DNA of 64,000 nt. It comes from Angiostrongylus vasorum (Eukaryota > Nematoda > Chromadorea > Rhabditida > Metastrongylidae). Location: the NCBI GenBank assembly GCA_018806985.1, contig JADANN010000360.1, positions 372,001-436,000 of the forward strand. Direction: 5' to 3'. The notes under the pieces are model-generated. The model was not told the DNA's origin. It searched no databases and saw only the letters and a program-made list of their open reading frames with translations. Shown one piece after another: positions 22,190 to 33,203 of this stretch. Position 1 is the first letter of the stretch; every line of letters begins with the position of its first letter. The position numbers and the translations under genes are program-made.

Positions 22190-22690
22190 GTTCTAAGAAA
22201 TTTGCAAAATTCCGGACTGCAGGTGTTTGCGGTGGGGGCGAACGTGCTATTACCCCCTTCCGGGGGCTTTCACCACCACACCATTCTGGTCCTTTGTTTC
22301 GCCTTCCTCTCATCCGTGTTTTATAGGCGCTGTCAGTAATAACTCGTCAACGGTTGTTATATTTCATAGCACACGCTCCTATTAAAAAACAATAGACAAT
22401 AGGTAAAAAGGTGATTACACTGTGACTTATACTACAGCCTCAGCTTAACCGGGTTCAATACCGACTTGTGCTCCCCAAATAAATCCCGTTGACGAATGAT
22501 TGCTGACAGTACCTATGGGTCAATAAGACGGCTGAGAGAAAGGCGAAACGAAAGACCCATATGGTGTGGTGACGAACCCGTTAGCCCTAGGAAAGGGTAG
22601 TGGCGTGTTCGATTCCCACCGGAGACACCTGCGGCCCGGAGTTTTGCAAATGTCTCAGCATCATTGAAGTGAATAAAAAAGTGTTTACAC
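22190..22690. repeat. Fold-back element, diverged inverted pair
   Basis: The reverse arm (about 22200-22320: AATTTGCAAAATTCCGGACT, CACCACCACACCATTCTGG) and forward arm (22440-22680: GCCTCAGCTTAACCGGGTTC, AAGACCCATATGGTGTGG, CACCTGCGGCCCGGAGTTTT) face each other around a central A/T-rich stretch. Confidence 0.7.
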
Positions 22691-22799
22691 TATCAGAAGA
22701 TTCCAGAGAGAACGTACTTAACTACGATTCAAGGAAATCTATGGAGACTAAAGTCCTCAAGCAACAGTCCAACATCCTTACATGCAAATTCGAAAAGTT

Positions 22800-22915
22800 T
22801 TGTGCATGACAAATGCGAGATGACGAATCGAGTAAAAAGAAGTGCTGAATCTATCCACAGAATATATAACGTCTGCTCATATAAACAAAATAAAATAGAC
22901 TTCTAGATGACCGCA
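22800..22915 (+). repeat. SINE-B tail fragment
   Basis: GACGAATCGAGTAAAAAGAA, GTGCTGAATCTATCCAC and ACAAAATAAAATAG match the 3' third of SINE-B. Confidence 0.45.
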
Positions 22916-23910
22916 GATGAATGCGAATAAAGGCAAGAGCTGGTCGTCACTACAGGACAGGTTTCAAAGGTACCAATCTGCATAGACAGATTGCCTAAAG
23001 CCGTTATTACGCAGAATACCAACAAGTTAAGGCATTTGCAACAATATGAGCCACAAGTGACTCTGACATTTCTCAGAAGTATTTTGGCCTCTCAACTTAG
23101 CCAAACATATTCTAGCTCCTTGTGAGCTTTATTAACTAAAATAGAGACTTTGCAATTTACATATCACTTCCAGCAGAAATAATCTTGCTTATTCTAGTAC
23201 GAAACTCCAAGTTTCTGTAGCCTACGAATCGCTTTCCCTTCGCATTTCATCGTTGAATCTCGTACTTCGAAAAGGGAAGTAGCTTTAAAATAAGTCAACA
23301 AGCACTTCGAATCTCGACTTGGTCCAGGAACACGGTGGTGCCTCCGAACGGCTAGTTCCTGTTCGCGGTTGCCCTTGCTGCGTCGAAAGCATTAAAGCTA
23401 TAGATTTTTTAAAGAACCGGGTCAGAAACCACTCCAGAAATCAAAGTTGGACATTGGCGAAACTGCCTTTAAGACGATAAGACAAAATTACTTCGAAAAG
23501 TTCCTCGTAGCTCTCTGCAAGTACTCCATTTATAGAATTTTCTACGATTACTGGAAAGCTCACACGTTAACAAATGCGCGGCAATGTTTTCCGAAAAAGC
23601 TGCACAGAGACTTACTGCAGATATGCCTGGTATTCCTGAAATATATATGCTGCTTTAAAATACTTCGTATGGCCCGATGAGTAGGAGCATAACATCACTC
23701 CGGAATCTATGACCAAAGAATTTGTTTCTTCAGCATCGAAACTCGTAAAGCAATATGACCTACTTTTTTAGACAACGAGATGAGGTGATTTTCATGGATT
23801 CTGTTCTAAACAAAGGGATACATAAGGTCTCAATTGTTATACAACAACGCCAAATCTTACGAAAATGGTGATAGCCATTTTACAGACAAATTCACGTCTG
23901 AGGGAAAGGC
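22916..23910. other. No recognised gene
   Basis: A plus open frame of 77 residues at 23447-23680 has no recognised domain. Nothing else stands out. Confidence 0.3.
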
Positions 23911-23914
23911 AAAG

Positions 23915-24015
23915 CATGGGTCTCGGTTGGTGCGGTGGATAGCACGTGAGCCACCGTAATGGTAATCTCAGGTTCGAAGCTACCCTGTGGTCCGAGTTTG
24001 GTTATTTCACATTTG
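23915..24015 (+). repeat. tRNA-like repeat fragment
   Basis: GGTTGGTGCGGTGGATAGCA and CTCAGGTTCGAAGCTACCC resemble A and B boxes. A related string lies at 25.27-25.34 kb. No complete tRNA cloverleaf forms, so I treat it as a repeat of the fold-back type, not a tRNA gene. Confidence 0.5.
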
Positions 24016-24633
24016 CCTGGATTTTTCAAAAGATACTTTACATGCCTTACCAGTTGACTGTACCGGCTTTCCTAGCTTTTCAACAAGACACGTAGTGTAT
24101 GGATGACTCCAGATACATAACATTTTCCAAACTGAGCATCGAAGAAGATAATTAATACCACAGTAAAGATTTTATTCAAGCCAACCTCAGAATGAAAAAG
24201 GTAAAAGACTAGAAATATGAAAAAAAACAAGTGAAATCTATAATAAACTGTCACAAGGACTACAAACAAACAAGTCGGAATATTCCAAAAATAAAGCAAT
24301 CTATGCACGAAAACGAAAAAAAAATTGGCAAAAAAGATATAAATTATAGGAAAAGTTGAACAAGTAATGTAGATACCACATGGAATTATGGAAACTCGAC
24401 AGCGATAATGCTCCACCAAGTGAGTTCCAAAATTAGATTAAGTGAAGAAAGAATAAAAGAAAAATAAAGAAAAACGCGTATGTCGTTCAAGCACTGGAAA
24501 ATCAGAACAATTAACTCGTGGCTTTACGAAGACCAACACACATTTTCACAAAATGAGCAAATCGAAACTCATGTTTTCATGAAACGGGAGGACATACAGG
24601 AGACGACAAACCGTTGCTGAGATGGAGAAACCA

Positions 24634-26617
24634 TCAATTTCCGGAGTTCGCCTCCCTTTGGAAATTCCTTTGCTGCATTTCCCACATTTTCTCAAGCTTT
24701 TTTCGCTGTTTCTTCGAAATCTTAAGGAAAAAAACTTCAAAAAAGATTTCAGTATTTTTATGATGCTATTACACTGTGGAATGAGTACTACTTGCAATAA
24801 TCAGTTTCAACTCTTCGAAAATAGTAAACCACAAAGTGCTTCCACACACAGGAATATGAAAAAATTACTTTACAACAAGCATAGGGACAAGGTGATACGG
24901 ACAGAACTCGATGTCTCAATTGGGCCACGAACCCGCGACTACCCATACGGGGGCTCATGTACTATCTACCACACCAAACGAGACCCTTGCTTCGCCTTTC
25001 CCTCATCTACGTTTTTATACTGTTAGTGATGTCAGCAATCACCGGTCAACGAGCATGATCTGCGAAGCCCAAATCGGCAATGACATCACACATTGCCATG
25101 GAAGAAGAGGCAGAAAATAAAAAGTTAAAACATCGTGATTTCGACGGCAGGTTCAGCTTAATTGGGTCCAATGTCGACTACTGCTTGCCAGATCATATGC
25201 GTTGACAGGTGGTTGCTGGTAGCACCGTTAGAGCAAAAGAGACGGCTCAGAGAAAGACGAATCAAGGACTTCGGTTAGTGTAGTGGGTAGCATGTGAGTC
25301 AATGTAAGGGTAATCACGGATTAGAAGTTCACCCAAGGTTTCGAGTTTTGCTCAGATCTCAGCATCCTATTGGTTGTATTTCACACCGTACATCATGGAA
25401 AAAGAATAGCGAAAAAAAATGAGAGTTAACAGCTTAGAACATAATCAAATACTACCTCTTCACCGGTAGCAGTATGGGTAGGAATTCCGTTTTCATCCCA
25501 TTTGCTATATTTCGCAGCTTCGTCCCCACGGCAGAACATCTCTTGTGGAGAAATTTGCTTCAATGCTTCTTTCGCCGCTTTCTCTGCAGCTTGGCGCTCC
25601 TTTTCCTGAGAGAGACGAAAATATTTCTTCTCACTCTTTTCATTTAGAAGATAAGCTCGCATTGAAATTGCTCACTTCACGTTTAGCAGCTTGAATGGCA
25701 AGTTTTTGTTCACGTTCCTGAAGAAGAGTTTCCCGGTCACACAATTTCACAATCGTGCAGTGCAACTTGTCTTCTAGTTTCACTCCCAATTCGGGAAGAA
25801 TGTCATCGCGCAGTCGATCACATTCCTCGAGAATGTCCATGATTTTCTTGTCCTTAGCAATATTTCTGACTTTCTCTCGAAAATTGGATAAGGTATTGAG
25901 ATACGGCATTAAAACGGCTTCTTTATCAACTGACAGATCCCTAAAGTTTACTGGAAAATAGAGAGAGGAAAAAAAAACCAAGGGAAAGCGATCCCTGCCT
26001 AACGTACGAACGGAAAATGCTCAAAATGTATTTAGATACGAACCTCGTACATAAATGGATTAAAAAAATAACCTCTCCATTGGAAATCCTAGTTCATCAG
26101 ATCTGTGAATTACTCCAAATACTGCAAACATATGTGTCATGTACGATGTAATGTTACGAAGCAGAAGACAATTAGGCTTCGTGTTCCCCCTTCTCCTGAA
26201 GTACCGACATATATATATGTATATGTATATACTTGGATATTTGGATGGCCCGTCTTCACAGGTTGTGCGCGCCCCAGCACAATCTCCATTCTTCGGACTT
26301 TTGCTGGCTTAGCTATTGTGTTTCTTGTTTCTCTGGAATCCCGATGTCAACCAGACCAAAGTCTGTCCCAGGTCGTCACCACCACAGGCAGTCCCCGCCC
26401 AAGCGGGTCAGAGGGAGCTTTGCCACCATGCGACTAGTTTGACACCACGACGGTGGTGGATCCTAGTGTTGGTTTATCCTTAGTTGAGCTTCCTGATAGA
26501 AACGCAGGACTTTTTCTCAGGTTGGAAGAGTGTGCTGGGGGGGGATGAATCTCCTCACTGTACATCGCAGCCCGACATCCAGGAACACCCTCCAGCCATG
26601 ATGAGGCCGTAAACCGT

Positions 26618-26678
<61 letters not shown>

Positions 26679-26713
26679 TACATATATATACGCATATATA
26701 TATATATATATAC

Positions 26714-26761
<48 letters not shown>

Positions 26762-28186
26762 TTCATTTTACAGAGGAACTCACCTTCTCATTAATATAAG
26801 CATTTCCTATACCGATAAGCTCCCGCAGTTTTTCAATCACCGTTCTCGTATCAATTGAATCACATAAGGCCCTGTGGATCTGATAAGGCAAACATAATAG
26901 AGACATAGGACAAAAACCATGTAAGAAATTTCAATGAACACACCCCATCTTTAATTTTTGAAAATTCCTCCAATACTTCCAAATCCCGACTGTTGTACTT
27001 AAGGTATCCCTAAAAAACCGCATTTGATCATTTCACGAAGATTCCAAATAATCAACAAAATGGAAGAGAGAATTGTCATAAGCACCTGAGGACAATCCGA
27101 TTTGTAATGTTTTCGCAACAAATCTTTAACTAGCAGAAAGAAATCGTTCGAAACTTTTTCAAACTGTATGGCGCGTTCCATCGTAGCGTTGCTATAAATG
27201 AAGGCTACACCATTTGCGAAGGTCGAGAAGAGACATCAAAAATTAACACAAAAATCCATAAATATCACCTGTAATCTAGGACGTCGGCCCAGTTGTGCAT
27301 TAGGAACAACAGTCGAAGTTGCCTTGCAGAATACTGTTCAAGTGCTTCACGAATTGTTATGAAGTTCTTTAACGATTTACTCATTTTCATGCCAGCAATC
27401 CGAAGGGTTCCACAATGCAGAAAGTAGTTAACCCAGTGGGGATTGTCATAATACGCTTCGACCTGAACAATCAAACATGCAAACAACAAAGTGGTCCCAA
27501 GGTTAATAAAATACTGCAGAGAATACATGAACTTATAAAAGACTTACCTGAGCTATTTCATTGTCATGATGAGGGAATTTGAGGTCAAATCCACCAGCAT
27601 GAATATCGAGCTTTGGCCCACAAATTGCAGTAGACATAACCGAACATTCAATATGCCACCCAGGTCGACCAAAAACAATAAAATCTTCTGCTAACATATT
27701 TGATAACCACTACCTCCTTGTATGAGATGTATCATCATCAGCAAGCACAACTGCATCATGAATGAGTCGCTGTTTTACTACATGACTTATCAAGGGCAGA
27801 ACTTAACAAAACAATTTTAATAGTACTGACTTAATGGAAATTCTAAGATTTCGATAACATAAGTGAACATAAACGACTATGTAACTACCTTTGCCCCATG
27901 GACTACTCCAAAATGGTTCGCCTCCCTTTGACGATTTCCACAAAGCAAAATCTGATGGATTACGCTTTTGCATGAGTTTCTCAGAAGTGATGCTGAGCTC
28001 TCCTTCTCCTTCACGCATGTTCTTTTCTAATGACTCTAAGTCTCCATAAGCTTCTGGCACCAATTTTGCATAGAAATGCCTCGGATTAGCTTCAAACGTC
28101 TTAGTGTCAAAATACACCTGTAAGTGCCAACAACTGGAACAAATATATATGGATGTAGATTATATATATAAATACATATATATATA

Positions 28187-28232
<46 letters not shown>

Positions 28233-30503
28233 GCATTTAGATGAAGCAGAAAAATATGACCTAGAACGAAAATTCGGCAGTTTGAGTTACTACGGCAATA
28301 TATCGGGAAATGTCCCTCGAAGAAAACTTACAGAGCCATCATTTGTCGAGTAGGCGTACCCATTTTCTATTATCTTCTCTATGAAGACGATGATTTCAGG
28401 AACATATTCTGAGACTCTGGTAACAACATCGGCCGGAAGAACATTCAAGCAAGCCATATCAGATAGAAATTCGCTTTCGTACCTCAACAGCGAGTTAGGA
28501 AGCTAAGAAGACAAAAAAAGGCGCATATGTGCAAACGTCCCGGAAAGTTTAGAAAAAGACCAATATGGGGATTAATACATTTTGGCAAGATTATCGAACA
28601 CACTATGGTCGTTAATCGCATCGCCATACTTGGCATCCAACCATTCGGAAAGGATATCTCGAGCATCGTTTAGCAGCTGCTCCTAAAACTCCCTCTGGAC
28701 TTACTGATGGGATGAGGTCAACATGATTAAAACTTTACGACGTTGAAAAACGACTGCAATATACCAACTTTTGCTTTATCAACGCCTTCTTTGTCATTAT
28801 TTTGTAGAGTCTTTTCAAGAAATAGCGCAGAGTTATCCACTTTCCCAATCTAAAAATGACAAACATGATGTGATGATGAAGATTACCTGGATAAATGAAC
28901 TACACAGAACTCTATAGCTTCCAGAAGAAACCCAGAAAACTGTAAACGCTCAGGAACGCACCATTTTTTCGTACATCTTCTTCTTATCTGCGTCTACCTC
29001 ACTTTCAAACTTCTTCTGGAACAACAGTTACTAATGAATATTAGAATACGTGAACACAACTCATGAAATAAAGACGATGAGGTCATAACTTTTTAAAACA
29101 ATTCTTCCCTCGCTGTCTCACAATAATCGTAAGCAATTCCATTTGTAATGAGTGATGTCTTTTCTCTAAAAGTTATTTTTACTTATGACCAATTCGTCTA
29201 CTCTAAAGAAAAGGGCTTTGGCTGGTCCTGAGACATGTTCGATCTGGAGACAATGGCACCTCAACGCAATGAGTTATTCCAAAGGCTTTGGTTGGTCCTG
29301 AGACAAGTTCGACCTGGAGACAATGGCAACTCAGTGCAATGAGTTATACCATCTCTATGCAAGCAATTTCAAAAAGTTGAGAAGAGACTCAGCACTGAGC
29401 AAAAAGTTTCACTAAACGTAATAGCGACCTTTCAAGCAGTAAGTATTACAGTGATTATTAATTCGGTAAAAAAGCAGCTGGAAATAGTCATGGACTGACT
29501 CTGAAATTCTCAAGAGCAGCCAAAACGTCTTCAACTATCCTCTCAACCGTGGCGTTTTTCTCCATACTATCGAGATAGCTCATCAGTAGATGACGCTGAC
29601 GAGCTCTCTTTATGATTTTGTCGTCGATGTCGGTGATGTTCATGATGAAGTGCACATCGTAGCCAAAATACGACATCATAACCCGCCTAAGAATGTCCAT
29701 GGATAAGTATGCTCTGGCATGTCCCATGTGAGAACTGTCGTAAACTGTTGGTCCACAAATATACCACTTCACCTAAACGATTCTCGGATACTAAACTCCC
29801 ACAGTTACCAGAATATTCAATGGAGATAGGTTGAAATAGTGGAAGTTACCAACAAACTGACCACATTCCCATGATTTGGTACAAACAAATCCTTACTGCG
29901 AGTAAGACTATTGTAAAGGTGCAATTGAGGGGTTGGTTGAGAGTTAGTGGGGACTGTCCACTTCTGTTGGGCTCGCTTGATTTGTACTAAAATGTAATCC
30001 AGTTGAAACACGCCGGACAGATGAAAAACATAAAGCTCAAAATATAACAAGTAAAAAAAAGATAAAGGTGACGGCGTTGATCAATCCCTTAGGGATGCGC
30101 CATGCATTTGACTTCATTAAGCATCTTTTTGGAGGTGACTGAATGCATATCTCGCCTTTGCAATGACTCGTGGTGGCTTACCGATGTATCGAACCAGTGT
30201 TGTTATGCTACCCAGACAAGTCTGGTACAAATTTGCCGACCACGGAGGTATGGAGGCCTTCGTGGGCCAGGGAGCGAGGATCCATGCCATGTGTATTGCA
30301 GGGCGCCTCCGACCACTGCGCCACACGCGCCTTTTACAAAAACGAAGAAGAAGGAACAAGAATACTTAATTACAACTAGAAAAAATCAGAAACTTGTAAG
30401 AAATGACGAGATAAGGCGGTTAGAAAGCTGCTTCATCTATGTGTCCTTAATCTAAAAGTAATTAGCATGACTAACCTCCAGTTGATATGTAGTCAGAAGC
30501 CAT
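24634..30503 (-). CDS. cars-1: Cysteinyl-tRNA synthetase, cytosolic (17 exons)
   Basis: This class I synthetase charges tRNA-Cys in the cytosol. Exons (minus): 30503-30476, 29986-29862, 29772-29500, 29015-28962, 28849-28769, 28682-28579, 28482-28332, 28117-27889, 27687-27548, 27462-27269, 27191-27086, 27009-26944, 26879-26784, 26195-26073, 25940-25676, 25605-25456, 24720-24634, about 756 residues. Visible motifs are LHLYNSLTR, the zinc/ATP block [17 protein letters not shown] (HMGH as HIGH), [79 protein letters not shown] (KMSKS), [41 protein letters not shown] and [12 protein letters not shown]. Splice phases agree except at two places. The exon starting at 26195 carries one surplus G, and the 27687 acceptor inserts DFIVF before GRPGW. 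The first exon ([15 protein letters not shown] donor) is chosen by phase only. Introns hold SINE, fold-back and TA repeats. Confidence 0.93.
24905..25395. repeat. Fold-back element in the last intron of cars
   Basis: The reverse arm (CGAACCCGCGACTACCC, CACACCAAACGAGACCC, 24927-25000) and forward arm (TCAGCTTAATTGGGTCCAAT, GACGAATCAAGGACTTCGG, GTTTTGCTCAGATCTCAGCA, 25150-25370) show the family layout. It lies between the penultimate and last cars exons. Confidence 0.6.
26235..26615. repeat. G+C-richer island between TA repeats in a cars intron
   Basis: About 380 bp of distinctly higher G+C lies between an ATATGTATA-rich run (26208-26232) and the TA tract at 26621. It includes CGCCCCAGCACAATC, GGCAGTCCCCGCCCAAGCGG and CATCGCAGCCCGACATCC. 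Composition and flanks suggest an inserted repeat. I see no tRNA boxes that I trust and no coding potential I can name. Confidence 0.4.
26621..26760. repeat. TA dinucleotide repeat
   Basis: A 140-bp TA tract with a few CA and CG interruptions, in the intron between the cars exons at 26879-26784 and 26195-26073. Confidence 0.95.
28160..28232. repeat. TA dinucleotide repeat
   Basis: An interrupted TA tract in the cars intron between exons 28482-28332 and 28117-27889. Confidence 0.9.
29211..29350. repeat. Tandem duplication, 2 x 70 bp
   Basis: GGCTTTGGCTGGTCCTGAGA and GATCTGGAGACAATGGCACC recur 70 bp later with about six differences. It lies in the cars intron between exons 29772-29500 and 29015-28962. 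Confidence 0.9.
30058..30332 (-). mobile_element. SINE-A copy in cars intron 1
   Basis: On the reverse strand: GGCGCGTGTGGCGCAGTGGT, CATGGCATGGATCC, ACCAGACTTGTCTGGGTAGC, and an end at TTTATC. It sits between the proposed first exon and the exon at 29986. Confidence 0.9.
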
Positions 30504-31032
30504 CGATGAAGCCGATCTCTTTGCAGCTGCTATGTTCGAACAGATTCTACCGAAGAGCAGAATTGCGAAAGGCGTATCTGAAGGCTACTACATCACTGCA
30601 TTACTCGATAACGAACTCCAGAACGAGCACTCGGAAAGGAAACTTGATGAGATGAGAATGGAAGAGATCCAGGAAAATGGAATGTTGCCTCGAACATACT
30701 TGTACGGACTCGAGTTTTTGACACTTGTCAGCAATTTCCTGACAATTAGTGACATTCAGAACTACAGGATATGCGAGATTCACAAGGAAGGCTCTGTAAC
30801 TCGTCGAAATTCTAGCGAATATTTCGAATTTATTCGACATTCGAAAGGAATGGTTGAAGTTTTGAAATGTTTCGCAAAAACATGGCCGCCACAAACGGCC
30901 ACGTTACGCTCGGTAGACCATCACGTCTTTTTGAACGGAGGCTTGTTTGTTCAACTGCTTCGCTGTTTGAAATCCGAGCCTCTGGCAAGAACAGAGAGTA
31001 AAGAGGGACTTCCTGGCTGCACAGTAACATAA
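30493..31032 (+). CDS. Unrecognised protein-coding exon or open frame
   Basis: An open frame continues from a possible acceptor (TATGTAG, 30486-30492) with [20 protein letters not shown], then GYYITALLDNELQNEHSERK and LPRTYLYGLEFLTLVSNFL, to a stop at 31030-31032 (about 180 codons). Composition looks protein-like, with acidic helices, but I recognise no domain. The first 11 nt or so oppose the proposed first exon of cars on the other strand, so one of the two models may be wrong there. No adjoining exon was identified. Confidence 0.4.
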   Translation, partial: SEAIDEADLFAAAMFEQILPKSRIAKGVSEGYYITALLDNELQNEHSERKLDEMRMEEIQENGMLPRTYLYGLEFLTLVSNFLTISDIQNYRICEIHKEGSVTRRNSSEYFEFIRHSKGMVEVLKCFAKTWPPQTATLRSVDHHVFLNGGLFVQLLRCLKSEPLARTESKEGLPGCTVT

Positions 31033-31039
31033 TTCCATC

Positions 31040-31900
31040 CTAAGAGAATAAGAAAACCCGGTATCTGTGTTAGGAAACAGCTACGGACTCTAATGCCTTT
31101 CATTCCAACTAATAAAGTGCAACTACCACGTTCTGATATAGGACAGACTGAAGTTGAAGAGCCCAATTAGTTTCAGTCAGGGGTCAGACAAGGTACACCA
31201 AACCATAGTGTCAGTTAGGGATCAAATAAGGTCCGTGAAACCGGACAAGTAGTTTCTGCTGAACACTTTGGTAGAGCTTCCAACATGACTCGTAATTCGT
31301 ACCAGCCCCCCACCGATAGTAATTCAAACCATTACCATGGAGCAGAATTTCCCGACAGAGCATGGAATCGATTAGCGTTTGTGTCAGGGATTTCTCTGGT
31401 CCTCGAAGATGTTATATAAAACCGAAGGTGGGCACAAATTCTACCGAAATTTGTTTGATATTACTGAGCCACATATGGAAAGTGGAGTGTAATTCCTATG
31501 AAACTTTCCAAGAAAATCATTACAAAGCAACCAATGAATGTTAATACTATGGTGTGGAAGAAATTAGTACGGATATCTACAGCGGTGTCAGTCTTCCAAG
31601 AATTGCACCTGCCAATTGTGCTACGCGCCCACAACAGGGTTTTCCCATAGCCCTGGACATTTTGGAAATATGAAGAGTTAGAAGTTTCACGAATCGTGCG
31701 GCTGCCGAGTCCATTTACTCTCTTCTACCGGTATTCTCAAACGCTGAGAGCAATTCGTGAAAATGCACTCCACCTCATGACCTTACTGTTGTAATTTCCT
31801 TGTTTTGTAAAAACAAAGTCAGAAATATTTCTTCAGCGAAACCAATTGACTCACAACAAAAGCGCAGCAGTCGACGTTTGTTGTAGATAACTCGCCTTTT
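31040..31900. other. No recognised gene
   Basis: Short repeats such as AGTCAGGGGTCAGACAAGGT and AGTTAGGGATCAAATAAGGT (31172-31235) are weak tandem-like copies. No gene or mobile-element feature was recognised. Confidence 0.3.
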
Positions 31901-31904
31901 TTCC

Positions 31905-32340
31905 TTCCTGATAAGTACACACGAGGTCGCCACCTCCTTAAACTTTATTCACTAAAAAACTGACGTTTCGGGGGCATTTCGACTTCTTCGAGACCTGAGA
32001 TGGTCAAGTTAAGTGTAATCTAGGAAGCCAAACGCCTCCATGACCGCAAAGGAATTGAAATCCCAGAAATGAAATCAAGGCTTCGTGGTTTCTCCTATTG
32101 GAGTTATGGAGGGTTTGACTGACTAGATGGACTGGATTGTATGGTGGAAATTAGGAGATTTATCCTGACCAATCAATTTGACCTCTACAGGCTCTGAGGA
32201 AGGCGGAATCCGCCGAAACGTCGGCTTTTCAGTGAACAAATGCTAAAGTAACAAACTCATGTGTGCTCGTCGAGGAAACGGCGAACTATTGATCAATACC
32301 AAGGTTAGAGGAAAGTGGTTCTCGGGAATTACTGTAAGAT
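31905..32340. repeat. PLE-associated repeat, inverted pair with the clearest hammerhead-like motif
   Basis: The left end (31905-32000, minus) has CACACGAGGTCGCCACC and the reverse-strand motif (31962-31995). The right end (32188-32338, plus) has GGCTCTGAGGAAGGCGG, AATCCGCCGAAACGTCGGC, then ACTATTGATCAATACCAAGG and GGAAAGTGGTTCTCGGGA. The termini mirror each other over more than 90 bp. Confidence 0.75.
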
Positions 32341-32344
32341 ATAT

Positions 32345-33139
32345 TATTATAGTTTAACCCATTACCTAACTATATCATGGTTCCAGAATTGCAAGGGTTG
32401 CATCATTCTGTCCTTGAAGTTTTTCTATCGATATTTTTTTGCTTAGATTATCAACAATTTCGATGAAAGCAGCCGCTGAGACATAGGGGCGAGTATGGTC
32501 AGTCATGTGGGTTCCTATGTAAATTCATTAGACCTGGGTCCTATGTCGACAGAGGTTGAATTCAATGCTTTCACGAGGATGGAGTTCCAATGACGGCAGT
32601 GAGGAACACGAGCTGCATGGGTGGATGTGCCGTCCCATCCTATGAGTTTCTGGAGAAGAGCACCGGCTTCTATAGAGTAAGAAATACATACGGTGCACTC
32701 CACACGAAATTGAGCCTCACCTAGTGGAGCTGATCGACTCTCGAGCATAAGATGTTGACCAGCAAATGTATGCAGCCCACTCTCCACACACATGCTAGTC
32801 TACACTACTCCTGCCGTAAGTAGGAAACTCATGACGGATTTGTGATATTGTCGTATGGATTTGACTTCTACGAAATGGAACGGAACAGGGCGTGTGTTTG
32901 AGATGAGAGTCCTTTGAACAATGGGCGTGCAAATGCTTGTTGTACGGGAGTACACTTTTATTCCTGGGAAGTTCTATGGTAAGTCACCTTTCAACGAACT
33001 ACACTCCGACGGAACGCTACGATAGTCAACATATGAAATCAAGTGCAATGTTGAACTCAAGGTGGTCCGCTGTGATTGGTTTCGCTGGTAAGAACGAACT
33101 TCGGATTTAGACGGTTAAATCCGATCTATATCACATATG

Positions 33140-33140
<1 letters not shown>
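32345..33140. other. Unassigned; one 92-codon minus frame
   Basis: The minus frame 32793-32515 reads ESGLHTFAGQHLMLESRSAP and later NSTSVDIGPRSNEFT. Codon use is protein-like and local G+C is higher, but the family is unknown. It could be an exon or part of an unclassified repeat. The remainder shows nothing. Confidence 0.25.

Positions 33141-33142
<2 letters not shown>

Positions 33143-33199
<57 letters not shown>
33143..33199. repeat. TA dinucleotide repeat
   Basis: An uninterrupted AT tract of about 57 bp. Confidence 0.95.

Positions 33200-33203
<4 letters not shown>

Noticed and set aside
24072..24419. 115-residue minus-strand hydrophobic open frame
   Set aside because: It is a Phe/Leu/Ile-rich translation of an A-rich plus strand (AAA and GAA runs). 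It has no recognisable domain and looks compositional.
26434..26799. Tyr-Ile repeat open frames on both strands
   Set aside because: They are translations of the TA tract at 26621-26760.
28482..28502. Exon start at 28502 for the VLPADVV exon of cars
   Set aside because: An acceptor at 28502 leaves the wrong phase with the preceding GTATTA donor. Using the TTGAG acceptor at 28483-28484 restores phase and gives the expected LAKMYESEF join.
32188..32226. Calling the motif a proven, canonical hammerhead ribozyme
   Set aside because: All copies have an extra unpaired A after the CUGANGA box and many have decayed stems. Without covariation or cleavage data it can only be called hammerhead-like.
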